A stretch of DNA of 64,000 nt from Photobacterium halotolerans DSM 18316 (GCF_000425165.1 NZ_AULG01000023.1:1-64000), one strand, 5' to 3'; shown: positions 49,903 to 59,366, numbered from the stretch's first letter. The notes: generated by a model from the letters alone, not told the origin. Translations and numbers: made by a program.

Positions 49903-50090
49903 CAAAAAAATACCGGACAATCGTCGATTATCCGGCAGAGAGTGTAGCAGAAACAAAATCCAGGATTTTGTTTACTACAAAACAGCTTGCGTATTGAGGT
50001 GAGAATGCAATTCATCACCACAGTGTTACCCGGCTAGGCCTCCTGGCCGTCAAGGCAACCGGGCGATAAGACCACGAATCCCCGCCCATT
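49903..50090 (-). ncRNA. Candidate structured small RNA antisense to the recQ-DUF3630 gap
   Basis: On the minus strand CCGGATAAT (49935-49927) pairs with ATTGTCCGG (49921-49913), a 9-bp stem with a 5-nt loop followed by TATTTTTTTG: a canonical terminator pointing away from both neighbours. Upstream are three more hairpins: AAACAAAATC/GATTTTGTTT (49951-49973, extended by TGTAG/CTACA), GGTGAGAAT/ATTC-TCACC (49998-50019), and a CCCGG/CCGGG arm (50029-50063) capped by GGCC-AGGA-GGCC. No gene accounts for this 293-nt gap. The 5' end is a guess, and I found no convincing promoter. It could instead be a 3'-UTR structure. Confidence 0.45.
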
Positions 50091-50178
50091 GCTATGCCTT
50101 GCTTATGCTTTGATACGCTAATACACACTTACTTACACCATAACTGCCCGGCAGCGCCGGAGACGGGAAGGACACCCA

Positions 50179-50496
50179 ATGACTTATCCGACTGACATCC
50201 GTTTTGGCGTGCGCGAACTGGACAGCGCGCAGGGCTGTTTGCATCTGCAGACCCCGGAATTTGACTACGACAGCTTTGCCGGTATCGCGCTGGCACTGGT
50301 CACTGTGCTGGGGGCGAGCGTGGTAGAAAAAGAGGCCAATGCCGATTTACATATCTGGCTGATCGATTTTGAAGGCTGCCGGATGATGCTGAAAGGCGAG
50401 CACTACAGCTCAGCGATGTGGCTGGAATTGCTCAGCCGGGATGACGGCGACACTCTGGCCTTTCTGGCGGGCTGGCTGGAAAAGTTGACTCAGTAA
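50179..50496 (+). CDS. DUF3630 family protein
   Basis: A 105-residue acidic cytoplasmic protein of unknown function: FDYDSFAGIALALVTVLGASVVEKEANADLHIWLIDFEGCRMMLKGEHYSSAMWLEL is the conserved core. No catalytic motif or membrane helix is seen. The family is, as I recall, usually found next to recQ in Vibrionaceae. GGGAAGGA precedes the ATG. It is followed 41 nt later by the promoter of yhhQ. Confidence 0.82.
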   Translation: MTYPTDIRFGVRELDSAQGCLHLQTPEFDYDSFAGIALALVTVLGASVVEKEANADLHIWLIDFEGCRMMLKGEHYSSAMWLELLSRDDGDTLAFLAGWLEKLTQ

Positions 50497-50537
50497 TCAA
50501 ATTTTAACAGCAAACGTTTACCATACCCTGTGGTGTC

Positions 50538-50565
50538 TTGGCAGCCGGATTGGTTACTGTATAAT
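50538..50565 (+). promoter_or_regulatory. Sigma-70 promoter of yhhQ
   Basis: TTGGCA (50538-50543), 16-nt spacer, TATAAT (50560-50565). The predicted start near 50572 gives an 80-nt leader holding a hairpin (ACAGCAC/GTGCTGT, 50580-50605) and the preQ1-like pseudoknot. Confidence 0.75.
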
Positions 50566-50612
50566 CAGCGCCTTTGGTGACAGCACTGTACATAAAATGT
50601 GCTGTTGGTGTG

Positions 50613-50646
50613 TTTGGGTTCCCTCGCCCCCATTTGACAAAAAGGT
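50613..50646 (+). promoter_or_regulatory. Probable preQ1-I riboswitch overlapping the yhhQ ribosome site
   Basis: P1: TGGG (50615-50618) with CCCA (50629-50632). Loop 1: TTC. P2: CCT (50622-50624) with AGG (50643-50645), which is the Shine-Dalgarno sequence. Loop 2: CGC, then C50628 in the position of the preQ1-pairing cytosine. Loop 3: A-rich TTTGACAAAA. Every element lines up with the small H-type pseudoknot of the Thermoanaerobacter (Tte) preQ1 aptamer. The downstream gene is a queuosine-precursor transporter, so ligand binding would hide the ribosome site. Assigned from structure and context. Confidence 0.7.
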
Positions 50647-50652
50647 CTGTTG

Positions 50653-51330
50653 ATGACGACTTCTCCTTTCTCGCCGGCCCAGCAGCGCCAGGCTCTGTGG
50701 ATTCTGGTAATGTTCCACCTGGTGATCATTGCCTCCAGCAACTATCTGGTTCAGATCCCCTTTACCCTGTTTGGTGTTCACACCACCTGGGGCGCTTTTA
50801 CCTTTCCGTTTATTTTTCTGGCCACTGATCTCACGGTACGTATTTACGGTGCCAGCATGGCGCGTAAGATCATCACCCGGGTCATGCTGCCGGCCCTGGC
50901 GGTGTCTTATCTCCTCTCCGTGGTGTTCTATCAGGGCGCTTTTCAGGGGCTTGCGCCGCTGGGTGAGTTCAACCTCTTTGTGGCCCGGATCGCGATAGCC
51001 AGCTTTATGGCTTATCTGCTGGGGCAGATCCTGGATGTGTCTGTATTTAACCGTCTGCGCCAGTGCAAGCAGTGGTGGATAGCACCCACTTGCTCGACGG
51101 TATTCGGCAATGCCATTGATACTATCGCTTTTTTTGCCATCGCCTTTTATCAGAGCCCGGATGCCTTCATGGCCGAACACTGGGTGGAAATTGCCCTGGT
51201 GGATTATGGCGTCAAACTGATCATCAGTCTGGGCCTGTTTGTGCCTATGTACGGTGTACTGCTCAATTATCTGGTGAAGCGTCTGACAGGTCTTCGCCCC
51301 CAGCTTGAGCCCTCGCAGGGGCTGTCATAA
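50653..51330 (+). CDS. yhhQ: Queuosine precursor transporter YhhQ (QPTR family)
   Basis: A 225-residue protein with about six membrane helices (COG1738). ASNYLVQIPFTLFGVHTTWGAFTFPFIFLATDLTVRIYG and SFMAYLLGQILDVSVFNRLR with NAIDTIAFFAIAF are typical. E. coli YhhQ imports preQ0/preQ1 for queuosine in tRNA. The ATG at 50653 follows AAAAAGG, which is part of the probable preQ1 aptamer; an upstream TTG at 50650 is unlikely. Single gene with its own promoter and terminator. Confidence 0.93.
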   Translation: MTTSPFSPAQQRQALWILVMFHLVIIASSNYLVQIPFTLFGVHTTWGAFTFPFIFLATDLTVRIYGASMARKIITRVMLPALAVSYLLSVVFYQGAFQGLAPLGEFNLFVARIAIASFMAYLLGQILDVSVFNRLRQCKQWWIAPTCSTVFGNAIDTIAFFAIAFYQSPDAFMAEHWVEIALVDYGVKLIISLGLFVPMYGVLLNYLVKRLTGLRPQLEPSQGLS

Positions 51331-51334
51331 ACTC

Positions 51335-51359
51335 AAAGCCGGCAAGCGCCGGCTTTTTT
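51335..51359 (+). terminator. Terminator of yhhQ
   Basis: AAGCCGGC (51336-51343), loop AAGC, GCCGGCTT (51348-51355), then TTTTG. Five nt after the yhhQ stop. Confidence 0.92.
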
Positions 51360-51386
51360 GTCGGTGGCATCTGAGTGGGGGCTGTG

Positions 51387-51821
51387 ATGAAAATACGTGA
51401 AGCCAGTCTGGCTGAGGCGGCCAGCGTGCTGGCCAGAATTGAAGAATTTGATCATCCTGAGACAGAGTACAGCCTGGCCACCAGAGTGCGCGGGCGGTGT
51501 CCTTTGATCCTGGTGGCGGAAAATGAGGGGGAGCTGGTGGGCGTGAAAATTGGCTACAGCCTGTCGGAAACCTGTTATTACAGCTGGCTTGGCGGTGTGG
51601 TCGCCGAAGGACGCCACAATGGGGTGGCTCAGGCTCTGATGAGCACTCAGGAAGCCTGGGTCAAAGCGCAGGGCTATCTGGAGCTGAGAGTCAAATCCCG
51701 TAACCGCTACCCTTCGATGCTGAGACTGTTATTGAGAAACGGTTATCAGATAGAGCATATGGAGAAGAAAGACGGCATAGAGGATTACCGTCTGCATTTC
51801 GTGAAAAGTTGGGATAAATAG
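51387..51821 (+). CDS. GNAT-family N-acetyltransferase
   Basis: A 144-residue acetyltransferase. MKIREASLAEAASVLARI opens the fold; GVVAEGRHNGVAQALMSTQEAWVKAQGY is the acetyl-CoA-binding A motif in a divergent form (the R/QxxGxG/A loop reads RHNGVA), and RNRYPSMLRLLLRNGYQIEHMEK is the B motif. The substrate is unknown. ATG at 51387 is preceded by GGGGCTGTG; a GTG at 51375 is an alternative. Its 3' end is 7 nt before the first Fur box of the ryhB region. Confidence 0.85.
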   Translation: MKIREASLAEAASVLARIEEFDHPETEYSLATRVRGRCPLILVAENEGELVGVKIGYSLSETCYYSWLGGVVAEGRHNGVAQALMSTQEAWVKAQGYLELRVKSRNRYPSMLRLLLRNGYQIEHMEKKDGIEDYRLHFVKSWDK

Positions 51822-51827
51822 TGTAAA

Positions 51828-51879
51828 TGAAAATTATTCGCAAATAATGCTTGATTAATAAATGCGAATAGTTATTATT
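51828..51879 (+). promoter_or_regulatory. Fur-controlled promoter of the first RyhB gene
   Basis: Two 7-1-7 Fur boxes: TGAAAAT-T-ATTCGCA (51828-51842) and TGCGAAT-A-GTTATTA (51863-51877), 35 nt apart. TTGATT (51851-51856), 17 nt, ATTATT (51874-51879) is the likely core promoter, overlapped by the second box. The same arrangement recurs exactly 285 nt downstream. Confidence 0.8.
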
Positions 51880-51884
51880 AACTT

Positions 51885-52050
51885 GCTTTCAGCGAGAAAC
51901 GAACAGCAAGGCGTTTCTGGTCTGACAGCACGACATTGCTCACATTGCTTCCAGTGTACTTTAGCGAAGGCAGATATTGAGTGTAGGGCTGAATATGCTG
52001 TCGACTTTTGCTTAGCGGTGCTTGTTTTCAAGCACCGCTTTTTCTTTTTT
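51885..52050 (+). ncRNA. ryhB: RyhB small RNA, copy 1
   Basis: An iron-starvation regulatory RNA. The diagnostic RyhB core (AGCACGACATTGCTCACATT, continuing GCTTCCAGT) lies at 51928-51953 and matches the E. coli core, with two CATTGCT units (51934-51940, 51943-51949). The terminator is AGCGGTGCTT/AAGCACCGCT (52014-52039) and a T-run to 52050. The length of about 165 nt agrees with the longer Vibrio RyhB. The start is estimated from the -10. In known systems Fur represses it when iron is ample, and it pairs with Hfq to silence iron-using proteins. Confidence 0.88.
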
Positions 52051-52112
52051 ATCTGCCAGAGAATGGGCAAGGCCAGTGACAAGCAGGCGAAGGCATTGAA
52101 TTTATTGATGAA

Positions 52113-52164
52113 TGAAAATTATTATCAATTAACGCTTGCAAAGGTAATGAGAATGGTTATTATT
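52113..52164 (+). promoter_or_regulatory. Fur-controlled promoter of the second RyhB gene
   Basis: TGAAAAT-T-ATTATCA (52113-52127) and TGAGAAT-G-GTTATTA (52148-52162), again 35 nt apart. TTGCAA (52136-52141), 17 nt, ATTATT (52159-52164) is the core promoter. These boxes match the Fur consensus better than those of copy 1, so stronger repression would be predicted. Confidence 0.82.
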
Positions 52165-52169
52165 AACTT

Positions 52170-52346
52170 GCACTCAGCGGGAAATAAGCAGTAACAGCTT
52201 CCGTATGAAGGCACGACATTGCTCACATTGCTCACATTGCTCACATTGCTTCCAGTAATACAGCTTGGTCAGGTTTTTGGTGTAGGGCTAAAACAATGAC
52301 CACTTCTGCTGAGCGGCGCTTGTATAAAGCGCCGCTTTTTCTTTTT
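52170..52346 (+). ncRNA. ryhB2: RyhB small RNA, copy 2, with expanded core
   Basis: A tandem second RyhB gene alignable with copy 1 from the promoter (TTATTATTAACTTGC in both) through TGTAGGGCT to the terminator. Its core starts GCACGACATTGCTCACATTG (52211-52230) but then holds CATTGCT four times (52217, 52226, 52235, 52244) at 9-nt spacing, against two in copy 1, before TTCCAGT. Terminator: AGCGGCGCTT/AAGCGCCGCT (52312-52336) and TTTTCTTTTT. The last T of the T-run is also the last base of the convergent elbB stop codon. The symbol is descriptive. Confidence 0.86.
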
Positions 52347-52996
52347 CAGGCCATTTTAACCAGTTGCTGTACCAGCTTGTTGATCCCGCTGGCCGCTTCT
52401 GAGATCGAGCCTGCCAGCATGTAGGCCGGGGTGCTTAACAGACAGCGTTCCTGATCCAGCACAAACTCATCGACAGGGCAGTCAATATGATCGCCGCCCA
52501 TGGCGCGAAATGCACTGGCCACTTCTTTGTCATGCCCTATGGTGCCTTTTGCGCCCTTGCCATAAATCTGGGGGATCAGGACCGGCGCAATACACAGATA
52601 AGCGGCCGGCTTCTGCGCCCGGGCAAATTCCTGGCAGGTACGCTTGACCTCGGGATGGATCTGGCAGGATGCGCCTTTGATGGCGAAGTCTGACAGGTTT
52701 TTGGCCGCCCCGAAGCCGCCCGGCAGCAGCAGGGCATCGAAGTCACGTGCGCTTAATTCAGCCACATCCTGGATCTGGCCCCGGGCAATGCGCGAAGCTT
52801 CGATCAGCACATTGCGTGTCTCATTCATCGGCTCGCCGGTAATATGGTTAATCACATGGTGCTGCTCCACGTTCGGGGCAAAACAGTGCCAGCTGGCACC
52901 GGCCTGCTCTATGGCATACAGCGCCAGCACAGCTTCATGGATCTCGCTGCCGTCAAAGACGCCGGAACCGCTTAATATCACTGCAACCTTTTTCAT
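52346..52996 (-). CDS. elbB: ElbB, DJ-1/PfpI-like glyoxalase
   Basis: A 216-residue class-I glutamine-amidotransferase-like protein: KKVAVILSGSGVFDGSEIHEA, CFAPNVEQHHVINHITGEP, FDALLLPGGFGAAKNLSDFA, and the nucleophile region KPAAYLCIAPVLIP with Cys. E. coli ElbB has glyoxalase III activity and was linked to isoprenoid synthesis. AAGGAGG seven bases before 52996 fixes the start. Its 3' end abuts the ryhB2 terminator and no terminator is seen in its own direction, so its transcript probably runs antisense to ryhB2. Confidence 0.93.
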   Translation of the reverse strand: MKKVAVILSGSGVFDGSEIHEAVLALYAIEQAGASWHCFAPNVEQHHVINHITGEPMNETRNVLIEASRIARGQIQDVAELSARDFDALLLPGGFGAAKNLSDFAIKGASCQIHPEVKRTCQEFARAQKPAAYLCIAPVLIPQIYGKGAKGTIGHDKEVASAFRAMGGDHIDCPVDEFVLDQERCLLSTPAYMLAGSISEAASGINKLVQQLVKMA

Positions 52997-53068
52997 CTTG
53001 GCCTCCTTTTTGTTCAACCTTGGGGAATCTGGCATCGCTTTGACCGATTACACCGCCATCTGATAACT

Positions 53069-53295
53069 TTTTCCACACTTGATGATCTTCGCAGGATCAA
53101 GGGTTATTTTTGGTTATATCTTTTAAGTGTATGATTTTTAGTTGATTTAAATCATCTATCTCAAGTTATTCAAAAAAAGATCATCAGGCTTATTCCAAAA
53201 GCTCACAAACTTATCCACAGGCGGAGTGATCCAGGAAGGAAAAAACTTCTGTTAACACTCGGCACATCTCATGGCATCCTAAGACCCTGATCCTT
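53069..53295. promoter_or_regulatory. DnaA-box and GATC cluster upstream of polA
   Basis: In the 326-nt gap before polA a consensus DnaA box TTATCCACA lies at 53211-53219 and a relaxed one TTTTCCACA at 53069-53077, around an AT-rich stretch (53103-53200). Five GATC sites occur within about 210 bp (53084, 53095, 53179, 53228, 53289), several times the chance rate. It could be a DnaA- and Dam-responsive polA promoter. A second origin is unlikely. I see no firm -35/-10 pair. Confidence 0.35.
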
Positions 53296-53322
53296 TTATC
53301 TTCCAGATACAGACAATCCATT

Positions 53323-56109
<2,787 letters not shown>

Positions 56110-56150
56110 TCCGTCTCAGCGTGGACCGCTCAAGATGTAATAAAATTGTC

Positions 56151-56179
56151 AAAAACCGGCCTGCTGGCCGGTTTTTTTC
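56151..56179 (+). terminator. Terminator of polA
   Basis: AAAACCGGCC (56152-56161), loop TGCT, GGCCGGTTTT (56166-56175), then TTT. It separates polA from the spf promoter. Confidence 0.93.
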
Positions 56180-56289
56180 AATCTGAATCAGGGTTTATCA
56201 AATTTTTGTATAATTTAATTACGTCTTACATGAAAAAAAACTACGAAAAGGGCTTTTTTTCTCTGCACACTTGATATACAGTTAACGGC

Positions 56290-56394
56290 GTAGGGTACAG
56301 AGGTAAGATGTTCTATCTTTCAGACCTTTTGTTTCACGTTATTGGATTTGGCTTTTTTTAGCCGCCCTGGTCATTTGGCCAGGGCGTTTTTATT
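56290..56394 (+). ncRNA. spf: Spot 42 RNA
   Basis: The 5' part, starting GTAGGGTACAGAGGTAAGAT at 56290 and continuing GTTCTATCTTTCAGACCTTTT, is identical to E. coli Spot 42, followed by a variant middle (TTGGATTTGGCTTTTTTTAG) and the terminator CGCCCTGG/CCAGGGCG (56363-56386) with TTTTTA. Length about 105 nt. Spot 42 works with Hfq and is repressed by cAMP-CRP, silencing secondary-carbon genes in glucose. TATACA at 56275-56280 is a plausible -10; I see no clear CRP site. The location between polA and engB matches E. coli. Confidence 0.96.
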
Positions 56395-56598
56395 TGTGGC
56401 CGCCATATCACTATCCGCTTTCATCTCCCGGCTGTTGCTCACTCTCTCCCGTACAAACTATCCCTTTGCTGGCGGTATTTGCTGATACTCTGCGCATCTT
56501 GGCCAGGAATCGCGGCTGATCTGACTCGTCAGCCCGGCGTCACTGCTGCTGCGGATTATTTGCCGGGCGAGCCGAGGGAGAATAATTAGAGTAATTAC

Positions 56599-56723
56599 TT
56601 TAATTATGTTAATGAGACGTTTATAATGCAGTCTGCTTCTTGTTCATATTTGTCGGGCTGAGTGAGTACATCGCCAGCCGATATCCATGATCCGGCCACC
56701 CGTCTTTTGGGTGGCTTTTTTTT
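56599..56723 (+). ncRNA. Candidate small RNA downstream of Spot 42
   Basis: TTTAAT (56599-56604), 17 nt, perfect TATAAT (56622-56627), then a start near 56634. About 90 nt later comes a strong terminator: GCCACCC (56695-56701), GGGTGGC (56709-56715) and eight T. Inside, GGCTG/CAGCC (56656-56660, 56675-56679) makes a second hairpin. No ribosome site or reading frame fits. From memory, Aliivibrio salmonicida has a second small RNA (VSsrna24) close to spf; whether this is its counterpart needs sequence comparison. The stretch 56395-56598 shows nothing else. Confidence 0.6.
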
Positions 56724-56904
56724 GTCATTTTGCCATGTTTCTGTAATAAAGTTCCAAATAGTAACGTCAGGTGCATCGAGACTGACTTAATTTGCAGAAT
56801 GAAACAATTGGCCGGGTTTTTGGAATGAGTCGGGCAAAAGTGAATGTTATGTCGGAAGGGAGCTATGAAAAATCAGGAATCAGAGGGGGAAAAAACGCCC
56901 AGAT

Positions 56905-57015
56905 TTCGTATAAAAAACTTGCGTTGACTGGTTAAATCATTAATCCTTTCTGAACAAATATAAAAACCTCCTATTTCTCTCCCGTTGCCCCATCGTTCCG
57001 GTGGGGACATTTTTA
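56905..57015 (+). ncRNA. Weak small-RNA candidate or orphan terminator before engB
   Basis: CCCCATCG (56988-56995), loop TTC, CGGTGGGG (56999-57006), then ACATTTTTA form a terminator on the plus strand with no plus-strand gene before it since spf. TATAAA at 56909-56914 could be a -10, and TTGACT at 56924-56929 a -35, but neither has a convincing partner. The rest of 57016-57104 contains only the TGCCTGATC/GATCAGGCA hairpin (57071-57092) just past the engB stop. Confidence 0.35.
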
Positions 57016-57104
57016 TCTGGCGTTCGTAAACGGTCTGATTGGCGCGAAAGCGAAAAAAGCGGCGGGTTGATGCCTGATCGGGCGATCAGGCATATTGACT
57101 CTTG

Positions 57105-57779
57105 TTATTCTGCGTCCGGCTCAATACCGTCCTGTTCAATATTCTCGGCTTCCAGCAACGCCTGCTGGCGGGCCAGTTCCGGGGCAAACCAGGTATCGAG
57201 TTTGCGGCGGACCTGATCAACACCTATGCCTTTCAGGGCAGAAAAATTCTCGACTTCCACATCACCACCAAAGGCCAGCGCGGCTTCGCGAATTTTCAGC
57301 AGCTGCGCTTTACGGGCACCACTTTTGAGTTTGTCTGCTTTGGTCAGCAGCACCAGTACCGGCAGGTGGCTTTCCACTGCCCAGTAAATCATTTGCTGGT
57401 CGAGATCTTTCATCGGATGGCGGATATCCATTAATACCACCAGTCCCTGCAGGCATTCGCGTTTTTGCAGGTATTCCCCCAGTGCCGCCTGCCACTTCTT
57501 TTTCATCTCAAGCGGTACCTGAGCATAGCCATAGCCGGGCAGGTCAATCAGGTTACAGCCGGTTCTGACTTCAAACATGTTGATCAACTGGGTACGGCCT
57601 GGAGTTTTTGAGGTACGTGCCAGGCTTTTCTGATCAGTCAGACGATTTAAAGCACTTGATTTACCGGCATTAGATCGGCCAGCAAATGCAATCTCAACGC
57701 CTTTATCCAAAGGAAGGTGGCGGATGTCCGGAGCACTGGTAATAAAATGGGTTTGTCTGTAGTTGAGAGGGGAATTCAC
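57105..57779 (-). CDS. engB: Ribosome-biogenesis GTPase EngB (YihA/YsxC)
   Basis: A 224-residue essential GTPase for 50S assembly. G1 is [14 protein letters not shown]2 around [11 protein letters not shown]3 DLPGYGYA, G4 TKADKL and G5 FSALKG. The start is the GTG at 57779 ([12 protein letters not shown]), matching E. coli YihA and preceded by CGGAG at 6-nt spacing; an ATG at 57848 would add 23 unrelated residues. Convergent to the spf side and divergent from cytochrome c4. A GATC-containing hairpin at 57071-57092 may mark its 3' end. Confidence 0.95.
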   Translation of the reverse strand: MNSPLNYRQTHFITSAPDIRHLPLDKGVEIAFAGRSNAGKSSALNRLTDQKSLARTSKTPGRTQLINMFEVRTGCNLIDLPGYGYAQVPLEMKKKWQAALGEYLQKRECLQGLVVLMDIRHPMKDLDQQMIYWAVESHLPVLVLLTKADKLKSGARKAQLLKIREAALAFGGDVEVENFSALKGIGVDQVRRKLDTWFAPELARQQALLEAENIEQDGIEPDAE

Positions 57780-57937
57780 TGTTAACTCCGTCAAGTCTTC
57801 TGGTCGTCGACTAATTACTTTTATGCGAAAGTGTGTAAAATGTACCACTAACCCTGCTTGGTTAGTGGTGCATTGTATACCATGTTGCTAAGCAATACTT
57901 GTGGTACTGGAAGCTCAATAATTATAAACGGAATGTC

Positions 57938-58555
57938 ATGAAGAAATTAGCATTGATATTTACACTTCTTGCCAGTTGCACAAGCTGGGCCCAGGGAGAT
58001 GTTGAAGCTGGAAAAGCAAAAGCAGCGACATGTGCAGCATGCCATGGCGCTGATGGTAAAGGTATCACAGGACAATACCCCAACCTTGCGGGTCAGCACC
58101 CACGTTATCTGGAGAAGCAGCTGAAGGAATTCAAGCTGGCGATGACGACAGGTGGTGAACAAGGGCGTAATGATCCTGTGATGGGCGGCATGGCGATGCC
58201 TTTGTCTGAACAAGACATGGCGGATCTGGCAGCTTACTTCAGTTCCCTGCCTGCGATAGAAGGCACCACAACCGAGAGTTCGATCGAAATCGGTCAGCAG
58301 CTCTACCGTGTGGGTGATGCCGACCGTGGAATTGCGGCCTGTACGGCGTGTCACGGTCCGCGGGGTAATGGTACCAGCCTGTCTGGTTTCCCGGATATTT
58401 CCGGACAGCCTGCGGAATACATCAAGAAACAGTTGACCATGTTCCGCGAAGGCCAGCGCAGCAACGACATGAACGCTATGATGCGTTCAGTCGCGGCGAA
58501 ACTGAGTGATAAGGAAATCGACGCCTTGTCACAGTATGTTGGCGGTCTTCACTGA
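57938..58555 (+). CDS. Dihaem cytochrome c4
   Basis: A 205-residue periplasmic cytochrome with signal peptide MKKLALIFTLLASCTSWAQG and two CxxCH haem sites, CAACH at 32-36 and CTACH at 135-139, each in a c4-type half (GKGITGQYPNLAGQHPRYLEKQL and GTSLSGFPDISGQPAEYIKKQL). Methionine ligands lie in MGGMAMPL and the MNAMM region. It passes electrons to cytochrome oxidases. Start at 57938 after ACGGA. Located divergent from engB, as in other Vibrionaceae. Own terminator. Confidence 0.94.
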   Translation: MKKLALIFTLLASCTSWAQGDVEAGKAKAATCAACHGADGKGITGQYPNLAGQHPRYLEKQLKEFKLAMTTGGEQGRNDPVMGGMAMPLSEQDMADLAAYFSSLPAIEGTTTESSIEIGQQLYRVGDADRGIAACTACHGPRGNGTSLSGFPDISGQPAEYIKKQLTMFREGQRSNDMNAMMRSVAAKLSDKEIDALSQYVGGLH

Positions 58556-58589
58556 TCACACACTCAGTATCGCAAGCTTCGCAGTGTAA

Positions 58590-58616
58590 TAAAGGCAGCT
58601 CAGGCTGCCTTTTTTA
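58590..58616 (+). terminator. Terminator of the cytochrome c4 gene
   Basis: AAGGCAGC (58592-58599), loop TCAG, GCTGCCTT (58604-58611), then TTTT. Confidence 0.92.
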
Positions 58617-58721
58617 CTGGCCGGGATGCACCGCGCTGTCCGTTTCTCAATCGGCGCAGGTCTGCTATCATACGCGGCTTGATTTTGACCGCGCCGGAGA
58701 CCCTGGCTCAAGGAGATGCTG

Positions 58722-59366
58722 ATGACGGTTTGTACCTTATGCGACAGCGCAGCCATTCAGGCTTATCATCAAGACAACCGGCGGGCCTATTTTCAATGCC
58801 GGGATTGCCGTCTGGTGTTTGCGGATCCGGCCTCGCATTTGACACCTGAGCAGGAAAAAGCGGTCTACGATCAGCATGAAAACCATGTTGAAGATGAAGG
58901 GTATCGCCGTTTTCTCAGCCGGCTGGCCGCACCGCTTAGCGCGCGTTTGCCGCCAGGGCCGCTGGATGGTCTGGATTTCGGCTGCGGCCCCGGCCCGGCT
59001 CTGGCAAGCATGTTTCGTGAGCAGGGACACCAGGTGGCTGTTTATGATCCGTATTTTGCCCCGGATACCGCAGCGCTGGCCTCTCAGTATGACTTTGTCA
59101 CCTGTACCGAGGCGATTGAACATTTTTATACCCCGGCCCGTGAATGGCAGTTACTGCTGTCATTGGTCAAGCCGGGCGGCTGGCTGGGATTGATGACTAA
59201 GCTGGCAACCGATGCCGAGGCGTTCAGCCGCTGGCATTACAAGAATGATCCCACCCACGTCAGTTTTTTCAGCCAGGAGACGTTCCGTTATCTGGCACAA
59301 CGAGATGGACTGGCGGTGGAATTTATTGGTAACGATGTAATTATGCTGAGGAAAAATCAGTCATGA
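58722..59366 (+). CDS. Class I SAM-dependent methyltransferase with N-terminal zinc ribbon
   Basis: A 214-residue protein. N-terminal CTLC...CRDC makes a probable zinc ribbon (about 4-31). The methyltransferase fold follows with the SAM loop LDFGCGPGPALASMF, the acidic VAVYDPYFAP strand, VTCTEAIEHFYTP and LVKPGGWLGLMTKL. Substrate unknown; similar proteins are annotated as generic methyltransferases. AAGGAG lies 6 nt before 58722; an ATG at 58716 sits too close to it. ATGA overlap with yihI suggests a link to ribosome or translation factors, but this is inference. Confidence 0.87.
   Translation: MTVCTLCDSAAIQAYHQDNRRAYFQCRDCRLVFADPASHLTPEQEKAVYDQHENHVEDEGYRRFLSRLAAPLSARLPPGPLDGLDFGCGPGPALASMFREQGHQVAVYDPYFAPDTAALASQYDFVTCTEAIEHFYTPAREWQLLLSLVKPGGWLGLMTKLATDAEAFSRWHYKNDPTHVSFFSQETFRYLAQRDGLAVEFIGNDVIMLRKNQS

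Noticed and set aside
52211..52260. The CATTGCTCA repeats as a CRISPR-like or simple repeat
   Set aside because: Units are 9 nt, directly adjacent and inside a RyhB core; there are no spacers or cas genes.
52997..53322. Chromosomal or plasmid origin of replication before polA
   Set aside because: Only one consensus and one relaxed DnaA box, no ordered 13-mers and no origin-linked genes (dnaA, mnmG, mioC, rctB) nearby.
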